A stretch of DNA of 64,000 nt, taken from assembly GCF_001278705.1 (NCBI RefSeq), contig NZ_CP012600.1, forward strand, positions 2,294,190 to 2,358,189. The letters are read 5' to 3'. The notes below the pieces were generated by a model, which did not search any database, was not told the DNA's origin, and worked only from the letters and a program-made list of their open reading frames with translations. The DNA is from Bacillus gobiensis (GTDB taxonomy: Bacteria; Bacillota; Bacilli; Bacillales; Bacillaceae). This document shows, piece after piece, positions 35,780 to 44,710 of this stretch (position 1 is its first letter; each line of letters begins with the position of its first letter). The position numbers and the translations under genes are program-made.

Positions 35780-35815
35780 AAAAAAGCACAGGTAAGCGTA
35801 AGAACCCACCTGTGC
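35780..35815 (-). terminator. Leader terminator just before the ABC-F start
   Basis: On the minus strand GCACAGGT pairs with ACCTGTGC (14-base loop) and at least six U follow, ending 22 bases before the ABC-F ATG. A terminator inside a leader means premature termination control. Confidence 0.8.
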
Positions 35816-35862
35816 CGTGTCAGATTGCATGCGAAAAAAGGCAAAAACGCCTAATTTCCCAC

Positions 35863-35888
35863 AAAAAAAGACGGCACCTGAGCCGTCT
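35863..35888 (-). terminator. First leader terminator of the ABC-F gene
   Basis: On the minus strand GACGGC pairs with GCCGTC, followed by seven U. It lies between the leader peptide and the second terminator, giving two stops in series. Confidence 0.7.
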
Positions 35889-35930
35889 CGTTTAAGTCCG
35901 ATGACAAATTCGGTTGAATGAGAGTTCTAC

Positions 35931-36059
35931 TCACTGTAATTTCCGTATGAAGCTGTTAAAAATGGACAGACTTGTCCCTTTGGCTTCATTTGCGGAAAAA
36001 ATCGCACGGCAGATATACATATACGATAAAAAATCCGCGCGAATCACAGTAGTCAACAT
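35931..36059 (-). CDS. Putative leader peptide of the ABC-F gene (42 residues)
   Basis: ATG 36059 is preceded by AAAGGAGGTG at six bases, one of the strongest ribosome sites in the window. The peptide starts MLTTVIRADFLSYMYICRAI and ends SIFNSFIRKLQ. It is the only frame between the promoter at 36090 and the leader terminators, so ribosome stalling on it could control read-through into the ABC-F gene. This is inferred from layout. It resembles no known leader peptide that I can name. Confidence 0.6.
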   Translation of the reverse strand: MLTTVIRADFLSYMYICRAIFSANEAKGTSLSIFNSFIRKLQ

Positions 36060-36089
36060 CTCATACACCTCCTTTGTCTTAGTCCTTCT

Positions 36090-36119
36090 ATTATAATTCC
36101 AATCAACTAAGGGTTGCAA
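36090..36119 (-). promoter_or_regulatory. Sigma-A promoter of the ABC-F leader
   Basis: On the minus strand TTGCAA and a perfect TATAAT are 18 bases apart and lie 31 bases before the leader-peptide start. Confidence 0.7.
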
Positions 36120-36187
36120 GCACGAATGCCAAGGTATAATCTAAACTGTGTATACTTGACTAAGTACAATGATAGGAGTGTCTTGTT

Positions 36188-37174
36188 ATGATACGCTTTG
36201 CTGTGGTTGGCACTAATTGGATTACTGAGCGTTTGATTGAAGCAGCTCGCCATGCACCAGAATTTGAACTATCCGCTGTTTATTCCAGAACGGAAGAGCG
36301 GGCAAAGCAGTTTGCTGAAAAACATTCGATTCCCCATACGTTTACTGATCTTGAAGAAATGGCAAAAAGCCCGGTATGTGACGCGGTTTATCTGGCAAGT
36401 CCAAACTCGTTTCACAAAGATCAAGCGGTACTTTTGATGAAACATGGCAAGCATGTGTTGTGCGAAAAACCTTTAGCATCAAATACGAAAGAAACGATAG
36501 AAATGATCGAAACCGCTAAGGCGAATGGAGTTCTCTTAATGGAGGCTTTAAAAACGGCTCCATTACCAAACTTTCAAGCCATCCGCGAGAACATCCATAA
36601 AATTGGAATGGTCCGCAGAATGGTAGCCGGATATTGTCAATACTCTTCCCGTTATGACGCATATAAGGAAGGAACTGTGCTAAATGCATTTAATCCGGAA
36701 TTTTCAAATGGCGCATTAATGGACATAGGCGTGTACTGCATTTACCCGGCTGTCTCTCTTTTCGGCGAGCCATCTGATGTTAAGGCGGGTGGACTAAGAC
36801 TTGAATCCGGTGTCGATGGTGAAGGAAGCTTGCTTTTACAGTATAACGACCATGAAGCTGTGGTCATGTACAGCAAAATTACCGATTCACATCTGCCTTC
36901 TGAAATCCAAGGAGAAAACGGATCGATTCTCATCGATAAAATACATACTCCTGAAAAAGTAGAAATTAAATATAGAGATGGTACGTCTGAAGAAATTACG
37001 GTCATTCAGGACAAGCCATCGATGTATTACGAGGTTCAAGAATTCATTAACTGTCTGAAAGCGGGCAAATTCGAATCTGAAATCAATTCCTATTCAGTTA
37101 CTTTACAAACAGCAGCAATTATGGAGAAAGCAAGAAAACAGATTGGGATTGTGTACCCGGCTGATGAAAAGTAA
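36188..37174 (+). CDS. Gfo/Idh/MocA-family oxidoreductase, YulF-like
   Basis: 328 residues. The N-terminal Rossmann fold (IRFAVVGTNWITERLIEAAR) binds NAD(P), and HVLCEKPLASN near residue 95 is the family's conserved EKP motif with the Lys that contacts the nicotinamide. The C-terminal alpha/beta domain (SNGALMDIGVYCIYP) binds the sugar or polyol. Similarity is closest in memory to B. subtilis YulF. GGAGTG precedes ATG 36188. Substrate not known; monocistronic. Confidence 0.8.
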   Translation: MIRFAVVGTNWITERLIEAARHAPEFELSAVYSRTEERAKQFAEKHSIPHTFTDLEEMAKSPVCDAVYLASPNSFHKDQAVLLMKHGKHVLCEKPLASNTKETIEMIETAKANGVLLMEALKTAPLPNFQAIRENIHKIGMVRRMVAGYCQYSSRYDAYKEGTVLNAFNPEFSNGALMDIGVYCIYPAVSLFGEPSDVKAGGLRLESGVDGEGSLLLQYNDHEAVVMYSKITDSHLPSEIQGENGSILIDKIHTPEKVEIKYRDGTSEEITVIQDKPSMYYEVQEFINCLKAGKFESEINSYSVTLQTAAIMEKARKQIGIVYPADEK

Positions 37175-37306
37175 TGAATTAGCCTGCCTCTGCCTTATGG
37201 GGGATGAGAATGAAAAGAGACTTAAGTTATACGAAAAATGGTGAATTTGAACATAAAATAATATCTGCGGGAATATTCACCTCCCTATTTAAGACAAAAA
37301 GTCGCA

Positions 37307-37579
37307 AGTGATCCCGTGAAAAGTCCTTCATCCAGGGTCTGATGGACTTAACGACACTAGTGATCACGTGAATTGTCCTTCATCCAGGGTCTGAAGGACT
37401 TAACGACGCATGTGATCCCGTGAATTGTCCTTCATCCAGGGTCTGAAGGACATAACAACACTAGTGATCACGTGAATTGTCCTTCATCCAGGGGCTGAAG
37501 GACATAACAACACTAGTGATCTCGAAAATTGTCCTTCATCCAGAGTCTGATGGACATAACGACACTAGTGATCACGTGA
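37307..37579 (+). repeat. Five tandem 52-bp repeats, each with a hairpin
   Basis: The block GTCCTTCATCC recurs at 37323, 37375, 37427, 37479 and 37531, exactly 52 bases apart. In each unit GTCCTTCA pairs with TGAAGGAC (one mismatch in units 1 and 5) around a 9-base loop, and a GTGATCAC palindrome links units. The units differ by a few point changes with compensating pairs mostly kept. Spacer sequence is also repeated, so this is not a CRISPR array. The array sits in the 3' region of the oxidoreductase gene. Confidence 0.92.
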
Positions 37580-37623
37580 AAAAAGGGTGTCCCTAGAGCT
37601 TATCTTTGGGACACCCTTTTTTT
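37579..37623. terminator. Bidirectional terminator after the repeat array
   Basis: AAAAAAGGGTGTCCC pairs perfectly with GGGACACCCTTTTTT over 15 bases. It terminates transcripts from the repeat array on the plus strand and the PfpI gene on the minus strand. Confidence 0.9.
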
Positions 37624-37657
37624 CTGATCCTATTAAAATATGTTACCCGAATTTCAT

Positions 37658-38182
37658 TTAGGATTCAGCTAATACATCGGCAAATACTTTTACATATTCG
37701 GGAAGATCAGGCGGACGTCTGCTGGATACGATGTGGCCGTCGACTATAACAGCCTCGTCGAACCATGTTGCGCCTGCATTTGTCATATCGTCTTTGATCC
37801 CCGGCGTACTTGTTACATTTTTACCGTCCAAAATTCCTGCAGATATCAATACCCAGCCTGCATGGCAAATTTGTCCGATCGGCTTTTTTTCTGCATTCAT
37901 TTTTCTGATCATTTCCAACACTTCCGGGTACCTTCTTAGTTTATCCGGCGCCCAGCCTCCTGGAACCAAAATCGCATCATAGTCATCTGCATTTATTTGG
38001 CCGAAAGAATAATCAGACGTGACGGGAACGCCATATTTCCCTATATATTCATGCTTGTCCTTTTCGCCAACGAGATGAACGTCTGCCGCTTCTTCTCTCA
38101 ATCGCAAAACAGGATACCACAGCTCTAAATCTTCAAAATCATCACTTACCAGTGCAATCACTTTTTTTCCTTCTAATCGCAA
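37658..38182 (-). CDS. DJ-1/PfpI-family glutamine amidotransferase-like protein
   Basis: 174 residues of the PfpI fold. IALVSDDFEDLELWYPVLRL contains the conserved acid, ILVPGGWAPD the oxyanion part, and GQICHAGWVL the nucleophile elbow with Cys next to His. Relatives YraA and YfkM of B. subtilis are general-stress proteins linked to cysteine oxidation and aldehyde repair. GGAGAGTGA precedes the ATG. No sigma-B boxes are obvious. Intact. Confidence 0.85.
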   Translation of the reverse strand: MRLEGKKVIALVSDDFEDLELWYPVLRLREEAADVHLVGEKDKHEYIGKYGVPVTSDYSFGQINADDYDAILVPGGWAPDKLRRYPEVLEMIRKMNAEKKPIGQICHAGWVLISAGILDGKNVTSTPGIKDDMTNAGATWFDEAVIVDGHIVSSRRPPDLPEYVKVFADVLAES

Positions 38183-38257
38183 AAGACGTCACTCTCCTTA
38201 TCCATTGTAGCTCTAGTGTACGATAAGATTTCTCAATTTTAAAGCCATAGACAATCC

Positions 38258-40252
38258 TTACGTTTTTTTATTCGTGTTAAATTTTTTCGTCAGCTCGCGC
38301 AATTCTTCCGCCATCGTAGCAAGAGTTGTTGACGAAGCGCTGATTTCTTCCATCGATGCAAGCTGCTCTTCTGCAGACGCAGCAATATCTTGTATGCTTG
38401 CTGCACTTTCTTTTGATATTTGAGCAATGCTTCTAACTGAGGTAGAAACCTGCTTTGATCCTTCCGATAAATCACTGACCATTACATTCATTTGATTAAT
38501 GTCTTCTGCGATTTCATTTGTCACGGTTTGTATTTCTTTAAAGCTTTCTTCTGTTTGCGTTGAAATATCCAGTCCAGTACTGACTTCTTGATTGACAGAT
38601 TGAAACATAGCAAGAGACCCATTGATTTCTTTAATAATCTCGTGAATCATTTTTTCGATTACTTTAGAAGACTCAGAGGACCTAGCCGCTAGCTTCCGCA
38701 CTTCTTCAGCTACAACGGAAAAGCCCCTTCCGTATTCTCCTGCTCTCGCAGATTCAATTGCTGCATTTAAAGAAAGCAAATTCGTTTGATCAGCAATGCC
38801 ATTGATAGTTCATGCAATTTTGTTAATATCCTTCGATTTATATTCCAATCCCTTAATCACTTGTTCCGCATGCTTGACAGTGTCATTAATTAATTTCATT
38901 TGGCCGGCATTTTTTCTGACAAGCTGGCCGCCGGATTCTGCAGTTTCAATTGATTTGATAGAAGATTCAGCTACGACAGATGATGTCTTGGCAATCCTTT
39001 GCAGCCCATCGTCAATACGATCAAGCTGTTCAGAGCTTTTTTCAACATTTTCGCTTTGTGTTTCGTTTCCTCCTGAAAACTGCTCAATTGATAACGTAAT
39101 GTGCTCAGTTGCTTTGCTTGTTTGCTGTGCGCTTGCAGTTAATTCTTCCGATGAAGACGCAAGATTATCGACCGAAAGTTGAATTGAACCAATAACATTC
39201 CTAAGTGATTCTGCCATGCTATTAAAGTTTTGGCTTAATTGCCCTATTTCATCTTTTGAACGAATTTCAATCTTTTCACTTAAATCACCATTGCTGATTT
39301 TCGCTGCAGAAGCTACAAGTTTCTTTAATGGCATTCTAATGGAATGAATAATGGTAAAGATAATAACTCCTCCGACAAGGACAGATCCGATGAAAAGGAT
39401 CATCGTAAAATTAAAAAGCGGCTCAGACGATTCGGCAATTTCATTCGTGTTTATTATTCCGGCAATTTTCCATCCAGTGAATGCATTTGTCTCAAAAATG
39501 ACTCTTTCTTTTGCACCATTCATGACGAAGTCAAAATGTCCGTTCTTGTTTTGAGCCAGCTTACCGCTGATGTCTTTTTTAACTGTTCCGCCAACAGATT
39601 CGATTGGATGGGAAATATACTGCATATTCTCATTTACGATAAACGCATACCCGCTTTTCCCTATATTGATACCTTCTGTTACTTGACTTAAGTAATTGAT
39701 CGGAATATTTATTGCAACTACTCCTGAACCATCCAAATTCGCCATTGCAATTGTAACAACGGTTAAACCTGTAGAAGCTGTTTGATAAGGATCGGTTAAA
39801 ATATATTTTCCTTTATTCGCCACCGCAGATTTGTACCAGTTTCTTTCAGTTGGATTAAAATCCTCCGGCATCTCTATATCCGGAAAGCGAATAAAGTCAC
39901 CCTTTGATGAGGCTGTATAAATCGATTCAATATTACTATTTAAAGACTTATATTGTTCGAATCTTTGTCTCGTAACATCTAGGTTTTCTTCCGTGAAGCT
40001 ATCCTTGTTAATCCAGTTGCTGAAATTTTTTATTGCCGCAACTTTAGTTTCCATATCACTTTGTATCGTTCTGTCCAGTGACTTTACGCTATTGTTTGCA
40101 TTCCTCATCATCTCTTCTTCCAGTGATTTGCTGGCTGTATGAAAAGCGCCTAGAGCCAATAAAATGATGGGTAAGGTTAGTACAAGCAAAAAAGCAATCG
40201 AAAGCTTTCTTGAGATTGATGGTGTACAGAGCCATTTAATAAATTTTCTCAT
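38258..40252 (-). pseudogene. Methyl-accepting chemotaxis protein with an internal stop
   Basis: One frame of 664 codons interrupted only by TGA at 38810-38812. Order: cytosolic start, first membrane helix (SIAFLLVLTLPIILLALGAF), extracellular double-Cache sensor (NPTERNWYKSAVANKGKY, FVVTIAMAN-like strand), second helix (FIGSVLVGGVIIFTIIH), HAMP, then the signalling hairpin whose tip ([19 protein letters not shown]) comes right after the stop. Truncation would remove the CheA/CheW contact tip and one methylation helix. It resembles McpA/McpB/TlpA. A single-base change or read error explains it. Confidence 0.88.
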
Positions 40253-40376
40253 AAGTTGTCCCCTTCTATATTGTTAAAATTAATATCGACATCTTCACCG
40301 GATTTTGAAATACTAGACTGCATAAAATGAATCTACAATGAATGGTGGTTTTACCGAATCTTGTGGGGTGAATACG

Positions 40377-41303
40377 ATGGATGAAACAAAATTCATAGAA
40401 GAAAAAAAGTTTCAACAATTGGTTCAAACAATGGATCCAGGAAGCAAGCTGCTGAGAACGTGGCGAGTATCTGGAGGAGTCTCCGCACAAGTGACAGCGA
40501 TTGAATTCGAACAATCCGATGGAAAAAAGAAGAAAATGATCGTACGCCAACATGGGGAAACGGATCTGAAACGAAATCCGCGTATCGCAGCTGACGAATT
40601 CAAGCTGTTGCAAATCCTGAAGTCTAAAAGGCTGCTCGTACCTGCTCCGTACCATTTCGATAGCTCGGGAGCCATATTTCCAAATCCATTTATTGTTATT
40701 GAATTTATTGAAAGCAAGCAAAAAGACATTCCTCGCAATGTAAACACCGCAATACATGAGCTTGCTACATCGCTGTCGAACATTCACAAGATCAAAGGTT
40801 CGAATCCTGAATTATCCTTTTTGCCGAAACAAGAAGAAATTTATGCAGAGAAGCTGGAGAAACGTCCTGCAATCATTGATGAATCACTAAATGAAGGCCG
40901 TATTCGCGAAATGCTGGAATCGGTTTGGCCATTTCCTAAAGTGAATAAAACTGTATTATTGCACGGAGATTATTGGCCGGGCAATATCTTATGGAAAGAC
41001 GGACAGTTCATTGCAATTCTCGACTGGGAAGACGCAGCTCTCGGAGACCCGCTTGCTGATTTTGCCAATAGCAGGCTAGAGATTCTATGGGCATATGGAA
41101 TGGCCGCAATGAATGATTTTACAAATCAATACAAATCGATGTGTACAGCAATCGAATTCAAGTACCTCCCTTATTGGGATCTATTTGCCGCATTACGCCC
41201 TGCCTCAAGGATCTCAGAATGGGGATTAGACGAAAGAACGGAAAAAATGATGAGGGAAAGGCATCAATGGTTTGTCTCTCGAGCCTTTGAAAAAATAAAA
41301 TGA
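40377..41303 (+). CDS. Aminoglycoside phosphotransferase-fold kinase
   Basis: 308 residues with the APH/choline-kinase fold: RVSGGVSAQVTAIE (nucleotide loop), VIEFIE (hinge), LLHGDYWPGNILW near 205 (catalytic Asp and Asn) and AILDWEDAALGDP (metal-binding Asp). ATG 40377 follows GGGGTG at seven bases; the frame is open 13 codons further without a better site. Such kinases phosphorylate small hydroxyl compounds; resistance is not implied and the substrate is unknown. Confidence 0.82.
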   Translation: MDETKFIEEKKFQQLVQTMDPGSKLLRTWRVSGGVSAQVTAIEFEQSDGKKKKMIVRQHGETDLKRNPRIAADEFKLLQILKSKRLLVPAPYHFDSSGAIFPNPFIVIEFIESKQKDIPRNVNTAIHELATSLSNIHKIKGSNPELSFLPKQEEIYAEKLEKRPAIIDESLNEGRIREMLESVWPFPKVNKTVLLHGDYWPGNILWKDGQFIAILDWEDAALGDPLADFANSRLEILWAYGMAAMNDFTNQYKSMCTAIEFKYLPYWDLFAALRPASRISEWGLDERTEKMMRERHQWFVSRAFEKIK

Positions 41304-41307
41304 GCAT

Positions 41308-41349
41308 AAATAAAACCTATTCTTGAATGGACAGGAGTAGGTTTTATTT
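41308..41349. terminator. Terminator between kinase and lipoprotein genes
   Basis: AAATAAAACCTATTCT pairs with GGAGTAGGTTTTATTT, about 14 pairs around a 10-base loop; A and T runs allow both converging genes to use it. Confidence 0.75.
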
Positions 41350-41359
41350 GCAGGGAATA

Positions 41360-41803
41360 TTATTCTTGAATCTTTTCAATCGTCTTCATCAAATCTGTTA
41401 CTTCAGTTATCGTTCCCATGATTTCAGAGTTCTCAAGCTGCTCCAGTTGAAATGTTCCCTCTTTAACAGCAGTTTGGACTTGATCAATTCCCGAAAGCAG
41501 CTTTTCATTTTGCTTAACCGCTTCTTCGTGGACTGATGTAGCAGCTTCGGGCGGTGTAAGCTTATTAAATTCCTCAATATTCGATTTCATTTCAGTCAGC
41601 CGGCTCTCTAGTTTTTTTCCGGCATCTTCGTTATTGACCGCGTCATTCGCTAACGAAGACAGATCCTCAGCAAACACTTGAGCCTCATTCATATACTCTG
41701 TTGATTCGTTAATATAGTTGATTCCTGAGTTTACTTCGTTTAATACTCCGCATCCGCTCAGCAAACCAAGTGTAATGACGGCGCTTAATTTCAATCGTTT
41801 CAA
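41360..41803 (-). CDS. Lipoprotein, DUF6376-like
   Basis: 147 residues. KRLKLSAVITLGLLSGC is a lipoprotein signal with lipobox LLSGC. The mature part is helical and acidic: VLNEVNSGINYINESTEYMN, LTEMKSNIEEFNKLTPPEAA, then SEIMGTITEVTDL. This agrees with the DUF6376 lipoproteins of Bacillus as I remember them. It should be anchored on the outer face of the membrane. AGGGAATC precedes the ATG. Function unknown. Confidence 0.7.
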   Translation of the reverse strand: MKRLKLSAVITLGLLSGCGVLNEVNSGINYINESTEYMNEAQVFAEDLSSLANDAVNNEDAGKKLESRLTEMKSNIEEFNKLTPPEAATSVHEEAVKQNEKLLSGIDQVQTAVKEGTFQLEQLENSEIMGTITEVTDLMKTIEKIQE

Positions 41804-41888
41804 ATGATTCCCTCTTTCTTTTGATTTTCTTTTTTACCTTAGCCAGGCTCCGCACATATACTAGTAAAAAATTAAAGGGTGCTGAAAT

Positions 41889-42632
41889 ATGATATTCCTA
41901 TCCGGACAAAGAATTGCGCCTGAACACGTACTAAATTCCGATCAGCTGAATCCGGCAGAACAAAAAATTATCGAAGCGATGCTTACAAGTCCTGCCCGCT
42001 ATGATTATTCAAGCATGCGTGAATTATCTTTTGAAACTTCGTTTCGAAACCATACCATTCAATCCGCAACGGCACTGATCCATAGCGGCGCAAAATTCGC
42101 AACGTTTGCAAAAACATACGGAAACGATATGTTTTGGAGGCGGTCACCCGAAGGCGCGCTTGAATTGAGATACAATGTACCGGCAGCACTTGGTATTCGT
42201 GATATTTTTGAACGCGGCTCCCTCTATGCCTTTGAATGCGCAACCGCCATCGTTGTTATTTTTTATTTCGCTTTATTACGAATGATTGGTGATCAAGCAT
42301 TTAATGCCGCTTTCCCAACGATTACTCTTTATGATTGGCATTATGAAAAGCTTCCCGTCTACTCTGAAATTCGAAATGATTTTCTTCCTGGAGATTGCCT
42401 TTATTTTGCGAATCCTGATTTCGATCCTGCTCGGCCTGAGTGGCGCGGAGAAAATGCAATCTATTTTGGCTATGACCAATTTGCCGCTTTCGGGTTAGGG
42501 ATATTGACCGCAGAACAGGTGATTCAACGGTTAAATTCATTCAGAAAAAGAGGTGCAACCCAATCAGCTTATTTGATGTCTCATGTGACGCGAGTGGATA
42601 TACTAGAACTGCTCTCACGGATTCAACGTTAA
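41889..42632 (+). CDS. tgl: Protein-glutamine gamma-glutamyltransferase Tgl
   Basis: 247 residues, the size of B. subtilis transglutaminase (245). [20 protein letters not shown] carries the catalytic Cys at residue 117, corresponding to Cys116 of Tgl, and the region GENAIYFG supplies the conserved Glu. The enzyme is made in the mother cell during sporulation and crosslinks coat proteins such as GerQ. AAAGGGTG lies before ATG 41889. Position next to yugU is as in B. subtilis. Its last 18 bases overlap the converging gene at 42615. Confidence 0.93.
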   Translation: MIFLSGQRIAPEHVLNSDQLNPAEQKIIEAMLTSPARYDYSSMRELSFETSFRNHTIQSATALIHSGAKFATFAKTYGNDMFWRRSPEGALELRYNVPAALGIRDIFERGSLYAFECATAIVVIFYFALLRMIGDQAFNAAFPTITLYDWHYEKLPVYSEIRNDFLPGDCLYFANPDFDPARPEWRGENAIYFGYDQFAAFGLGILTAEQVIQRLNSFRKRGATQSAYLMSHVTRVDILELLSRIQR

Positions 42633-42869
42633 TGCTTTACGGTTTCGATAAAAATGTGAACATCCAAGCATCCGATTGGCGGCCCATTCCATCTGCTCCA
42701 AATCTTCTCTAGTAACAACAGGATCACGTTCATCCCATTTTACAAATCTGATAAAATAATAGTTTTTGATCGGTACCATGATCACTGCAGAATGGGGCCA
42801 ATTTTCAAAAACAAATACGATTTTCCCTTTTTTCTGATAGGAGTGCTGAACAATCTTCAGGTTTCTCAC
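42615..42869 (-). CDS. Hypothetical 84-residue protein
   Basis: The frame runs [20 protein letters not shown] and on through [20 protein letters not shown] to a C-terminus with one Cys. GTG 42869 overlaps its ribosome site AAGGGTG, so a CTG at 42860 is a possible true start. It looks like a small alpha/beta protein and overlaps tgl tail to tail. No family is recognised. Confidence 0.55.
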   Translation of the reverse strand: MRNLKIVQHSYQKKGKIVFVFENWPHSAVIMVPIKNYYFIRFVKWDERDPVVTREDLEQMEWAANRMLGCSHFYRNRKALTLNP

Positions 42870-42904
42870 CCTTCACTGTAGATTTTGTTGTTAAAACTCT
42901 GTAT

Positions 42905-43306
42905 CTAGGAACCTATGATTTTCGCATAACACGTTCTTGATCTTGGTCCGTCAAATTCACAAAAATAAATGCCCTGCCATGTACCGAGAACAAGTCTTCC
43001 CTGTTCGATAATGATGTGTTGGGAAGCACCGACTGTGCTTGATTTCATATGAGCGGCCGTATTTCCTTCCATATGTCTGTCTTTTTGATGGTTCCACGGA
43101 TAGGTTTCATCAAACCTTCTAAGCATGTCCCGTTTTACGTCAGGATCAGCATTCTCGTTGATCGTAATTCCTGCGGTTGTATGAGGGCAATAGACAATAA
43201 CAGCGCCTTCATTTACTTGATTATCCTTCACAAATTTTTCGATTTTTGCAGTAACATCAATCATTTCATCTCTGTGATTTGTCTCGACTGTAAACCTTGT
43301 TAGCAT
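42905..43306 (-). CDS. yugU: YjbQ/UPF0047-family protein YugU
   Basis: 133 residues from ATG 43306, which follows GGGAGG at nine bases; the frame extends 18 codons upstream without need. [20 protein letters not shown] and [13 protein letters not shown], plus [18 protein letters not shown], are the signature of the YjbQ family, which has a conserved His/Asp site. Members can show weak thiamine-phosphate synthase activity; the physiological role is open. Same place as in B. subtilis between tgl and yugS. Confidence 0.85.
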   Translation of the reverse strand: MLTRFTVETNHRDEMIDVTAKIEKFVKDNQVNEGAVIVYCPHTTAGITINENADPDVKRDMLRRFDETYPWNHQKDRHMEGNTAAHMKSSTVGASQHIIIEQGRLVLGTWQGIYFCEFDGPRSRTCYAKIIGS

Positions 43307-43373
43307 GTTGTGAAATCCTCCCTTTACTGCTATTTTGCCTTTATATAAGCCAGTTTGCAAACAAAAAAGCGGA

Positions 43374-44663
43374 TTAACTCTCCGCTTTTTTTACTTCTAC
43401 CGTCCGAATATGATGGTCCTCTACGTCCACAATGGTGAATTGACAGCCATACATGTCGATTGTTTGCCCATTTTCAAAATCCATTTGCTGTGTCAGAAGC
43501 AACCCTCCAATTGTATCAACATCTTCATGCTCAATAGATAAACCTAAGAGCTCACCCACTTCTTCCACGAGAGCTTTGCCATCCATGACATAGTGCCCCT
43601 CTCCTTTTTTTACAATGTGAGGCATTTCATCAATGTCAAATTCATCCCTGATATCGCCTACAATCTCTTCAAGAATATCCTCAACAGTTACTAAACCTGC
43701 TGTACCGCCGTATTCATCAACAAGAATCGCCATATGTTTTCGTTCTTTTTGCATGCGAATAAGCAGCTCACCGACCGCAGTGCTTTCCAATACCATAATC
43801 ACCGGGCGCATCATTTCCTTAACGCTCGCTTTGGTGGATAAAAACTCTTTTTTAAATACATCCTTCACGTTTAAAATGCCGGCAATATGGTCTTTGTCCC
43901 CTTCAATGACAGGGTACCTCGTATATCTTTCGTTCAACATGAAATGTAGCGCTTCCTCCATCGTCGCTTCTATCGAAACCGTTGCCATCTCAGTACGGGG
44001 AATCATGATTTCTCTTGCCAGCCGGTTATCAAAATCGAAAATTTTATCCATGTATTTAAATTCTGTCAAATTTATTTCGCCTTTTTGGTAGCTTTCAGAA
44101 AGGATCATCCGCAGCTCCTCTTCACTATGTGCGACCTCGTGCTCATTCACAGAATGAAATCCGAGCCAACGAACAATTAAACCTGCAGATCCATTCAGCA
44201 CTTTAATAAATGGAAACATAAGCTTGTAAAACAAGATTAAAGGCTTTGCCGTCCACAGGCTTACTTCTTCCGCTTTTTGAATCGCAATGGTTTTCGGAGC
44301 CAGCTCACCGAGTACTACATGCAGAAAAGTAATAATGATAAAAGAAATCACAAACGAAACAATTCCCGCTAACGGCTCTTTAATACCAAAACTAACAAAC
44401 AAAGGATGAAGAATTCTCTCGACTGTTGGTTCTCCCAGCCATCCCAACCCCAGGGCTGTAATGGTGATTCCGAGCTGGCAGGCAGATAAATATTCATCTA
44501 AATTGGAAATAAGTTGTTTAGCAGCTATTGCACGGGTATTGCCGCTCTCAACCAATTCATCAATTCTTGAGCCCCGGATTTTGACGATGGCGAATTCGGC
44601 GACAACAAAAAACGCGGTAGCAGCAATGAGCAGAGCTACAACTATAATGTTTAGTATGATCAA
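43374..44663 (-). CDS. yugS: HlyC/CorC-type transporter YugS
   Basis: 429 residues: N-terminal CNNM domain with four membrane segments ([38 protein letters not shown]), a pair of CBS domains ([40 protein letters not shown]) and the C-terminal CorC_HlyC domain. Relatives such as MpfA export Mg2+. The start is TTG 44663, seven bases after GAGGG, and that GAGGG is inside a hairpin arm (see 44668-44694), so translation should depend on the hairpin. It follows yugP closely. Intact. Confidence 0.88.
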   Translation of the reverse strand: MIILNIIVVALLIAATAFFVVAEFAIVKIRGSRIDELVESGNTRAIAAKQLISNLDEYLSACQLGITITALGLGWLGEPTVERILHPLFVSFGIKEPLAGIVSFVISFIIITFLHVVLGELAPKTIAIQKAEEVSLWTAKPLILFYKLMFPFIKVLNGSAGLIVRWLGFHSVNEHEVAHSEEELRMILSESYQKGEINLTEFKYMDKIFDFDNRLAREIMIPRTEMATVSIEATMEEALHFMLNERYTRYPVIEGDKDHIAGILNVKDVFKKEFLSTKASVKEMMRPVIMVLESTAVGELLIRMQKERKHMAILVDEYGGTAGLVTVEDILEEIVGDIRDEFDIDEMPHIVKKGEGHYVMDGKALVEEVGELLGLSIEHEDVDTIGGLLLTQQMDFENGQTIDMYGCQFTIVDVEDHHIRTVEVKKAES

Positions 44664-44689
44664 AAAAATCCCTCGCCAAAATATGGCAA
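44660..44689 (-). CDS. Nine-residue upstream peptide overlapping yugS
   Basis: After AGGAGGTGATC (44692-44702), an almost perfect anti-16S complement, a TTG opens the frame MPYFGEGFF and stops with TGA; TTGA joins this stop to the yugS start. It reads through the hairpin that hides the yugS ribosome site, so its translation would open that hairpin. Inferred from layout only. Confidence 0.45.
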   Translation of the reverse strand: MPYFGEGFF

Positions 44690-44694
44690 GGGAT
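44662..44694 (-). promoter_or_regulatory. Leader hairpin of yugS (terminator-shaped, hides its ribosome site)
   Basis: ATCCCTTGCC and GGCGAGGGAT (44668-44694 on the minus strand) form a 10-bp stem with a 7-base loop, directly followed by seven U and the yugS TTG. It is both a terminator shape and a block on GAGGG. Read-through from yugP must pass it. Confidence 0.7.
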
Positions 44695-44710
44695 CACCTC
44701 CTCTAACGAT

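Noticed and set aside
37307..37579. Possible CRISPR array
   Set aside because: The segments between palindromes are themselves repeated in each 52-bp unit, and no cas gene is present.
38810..38812. TGA as selenocysteine or recoded stop in the chemoreceptor
   Set aside because: No selenocysteine insertion structure or reason in a chemoreceptor; a mutation or read error is simpler.
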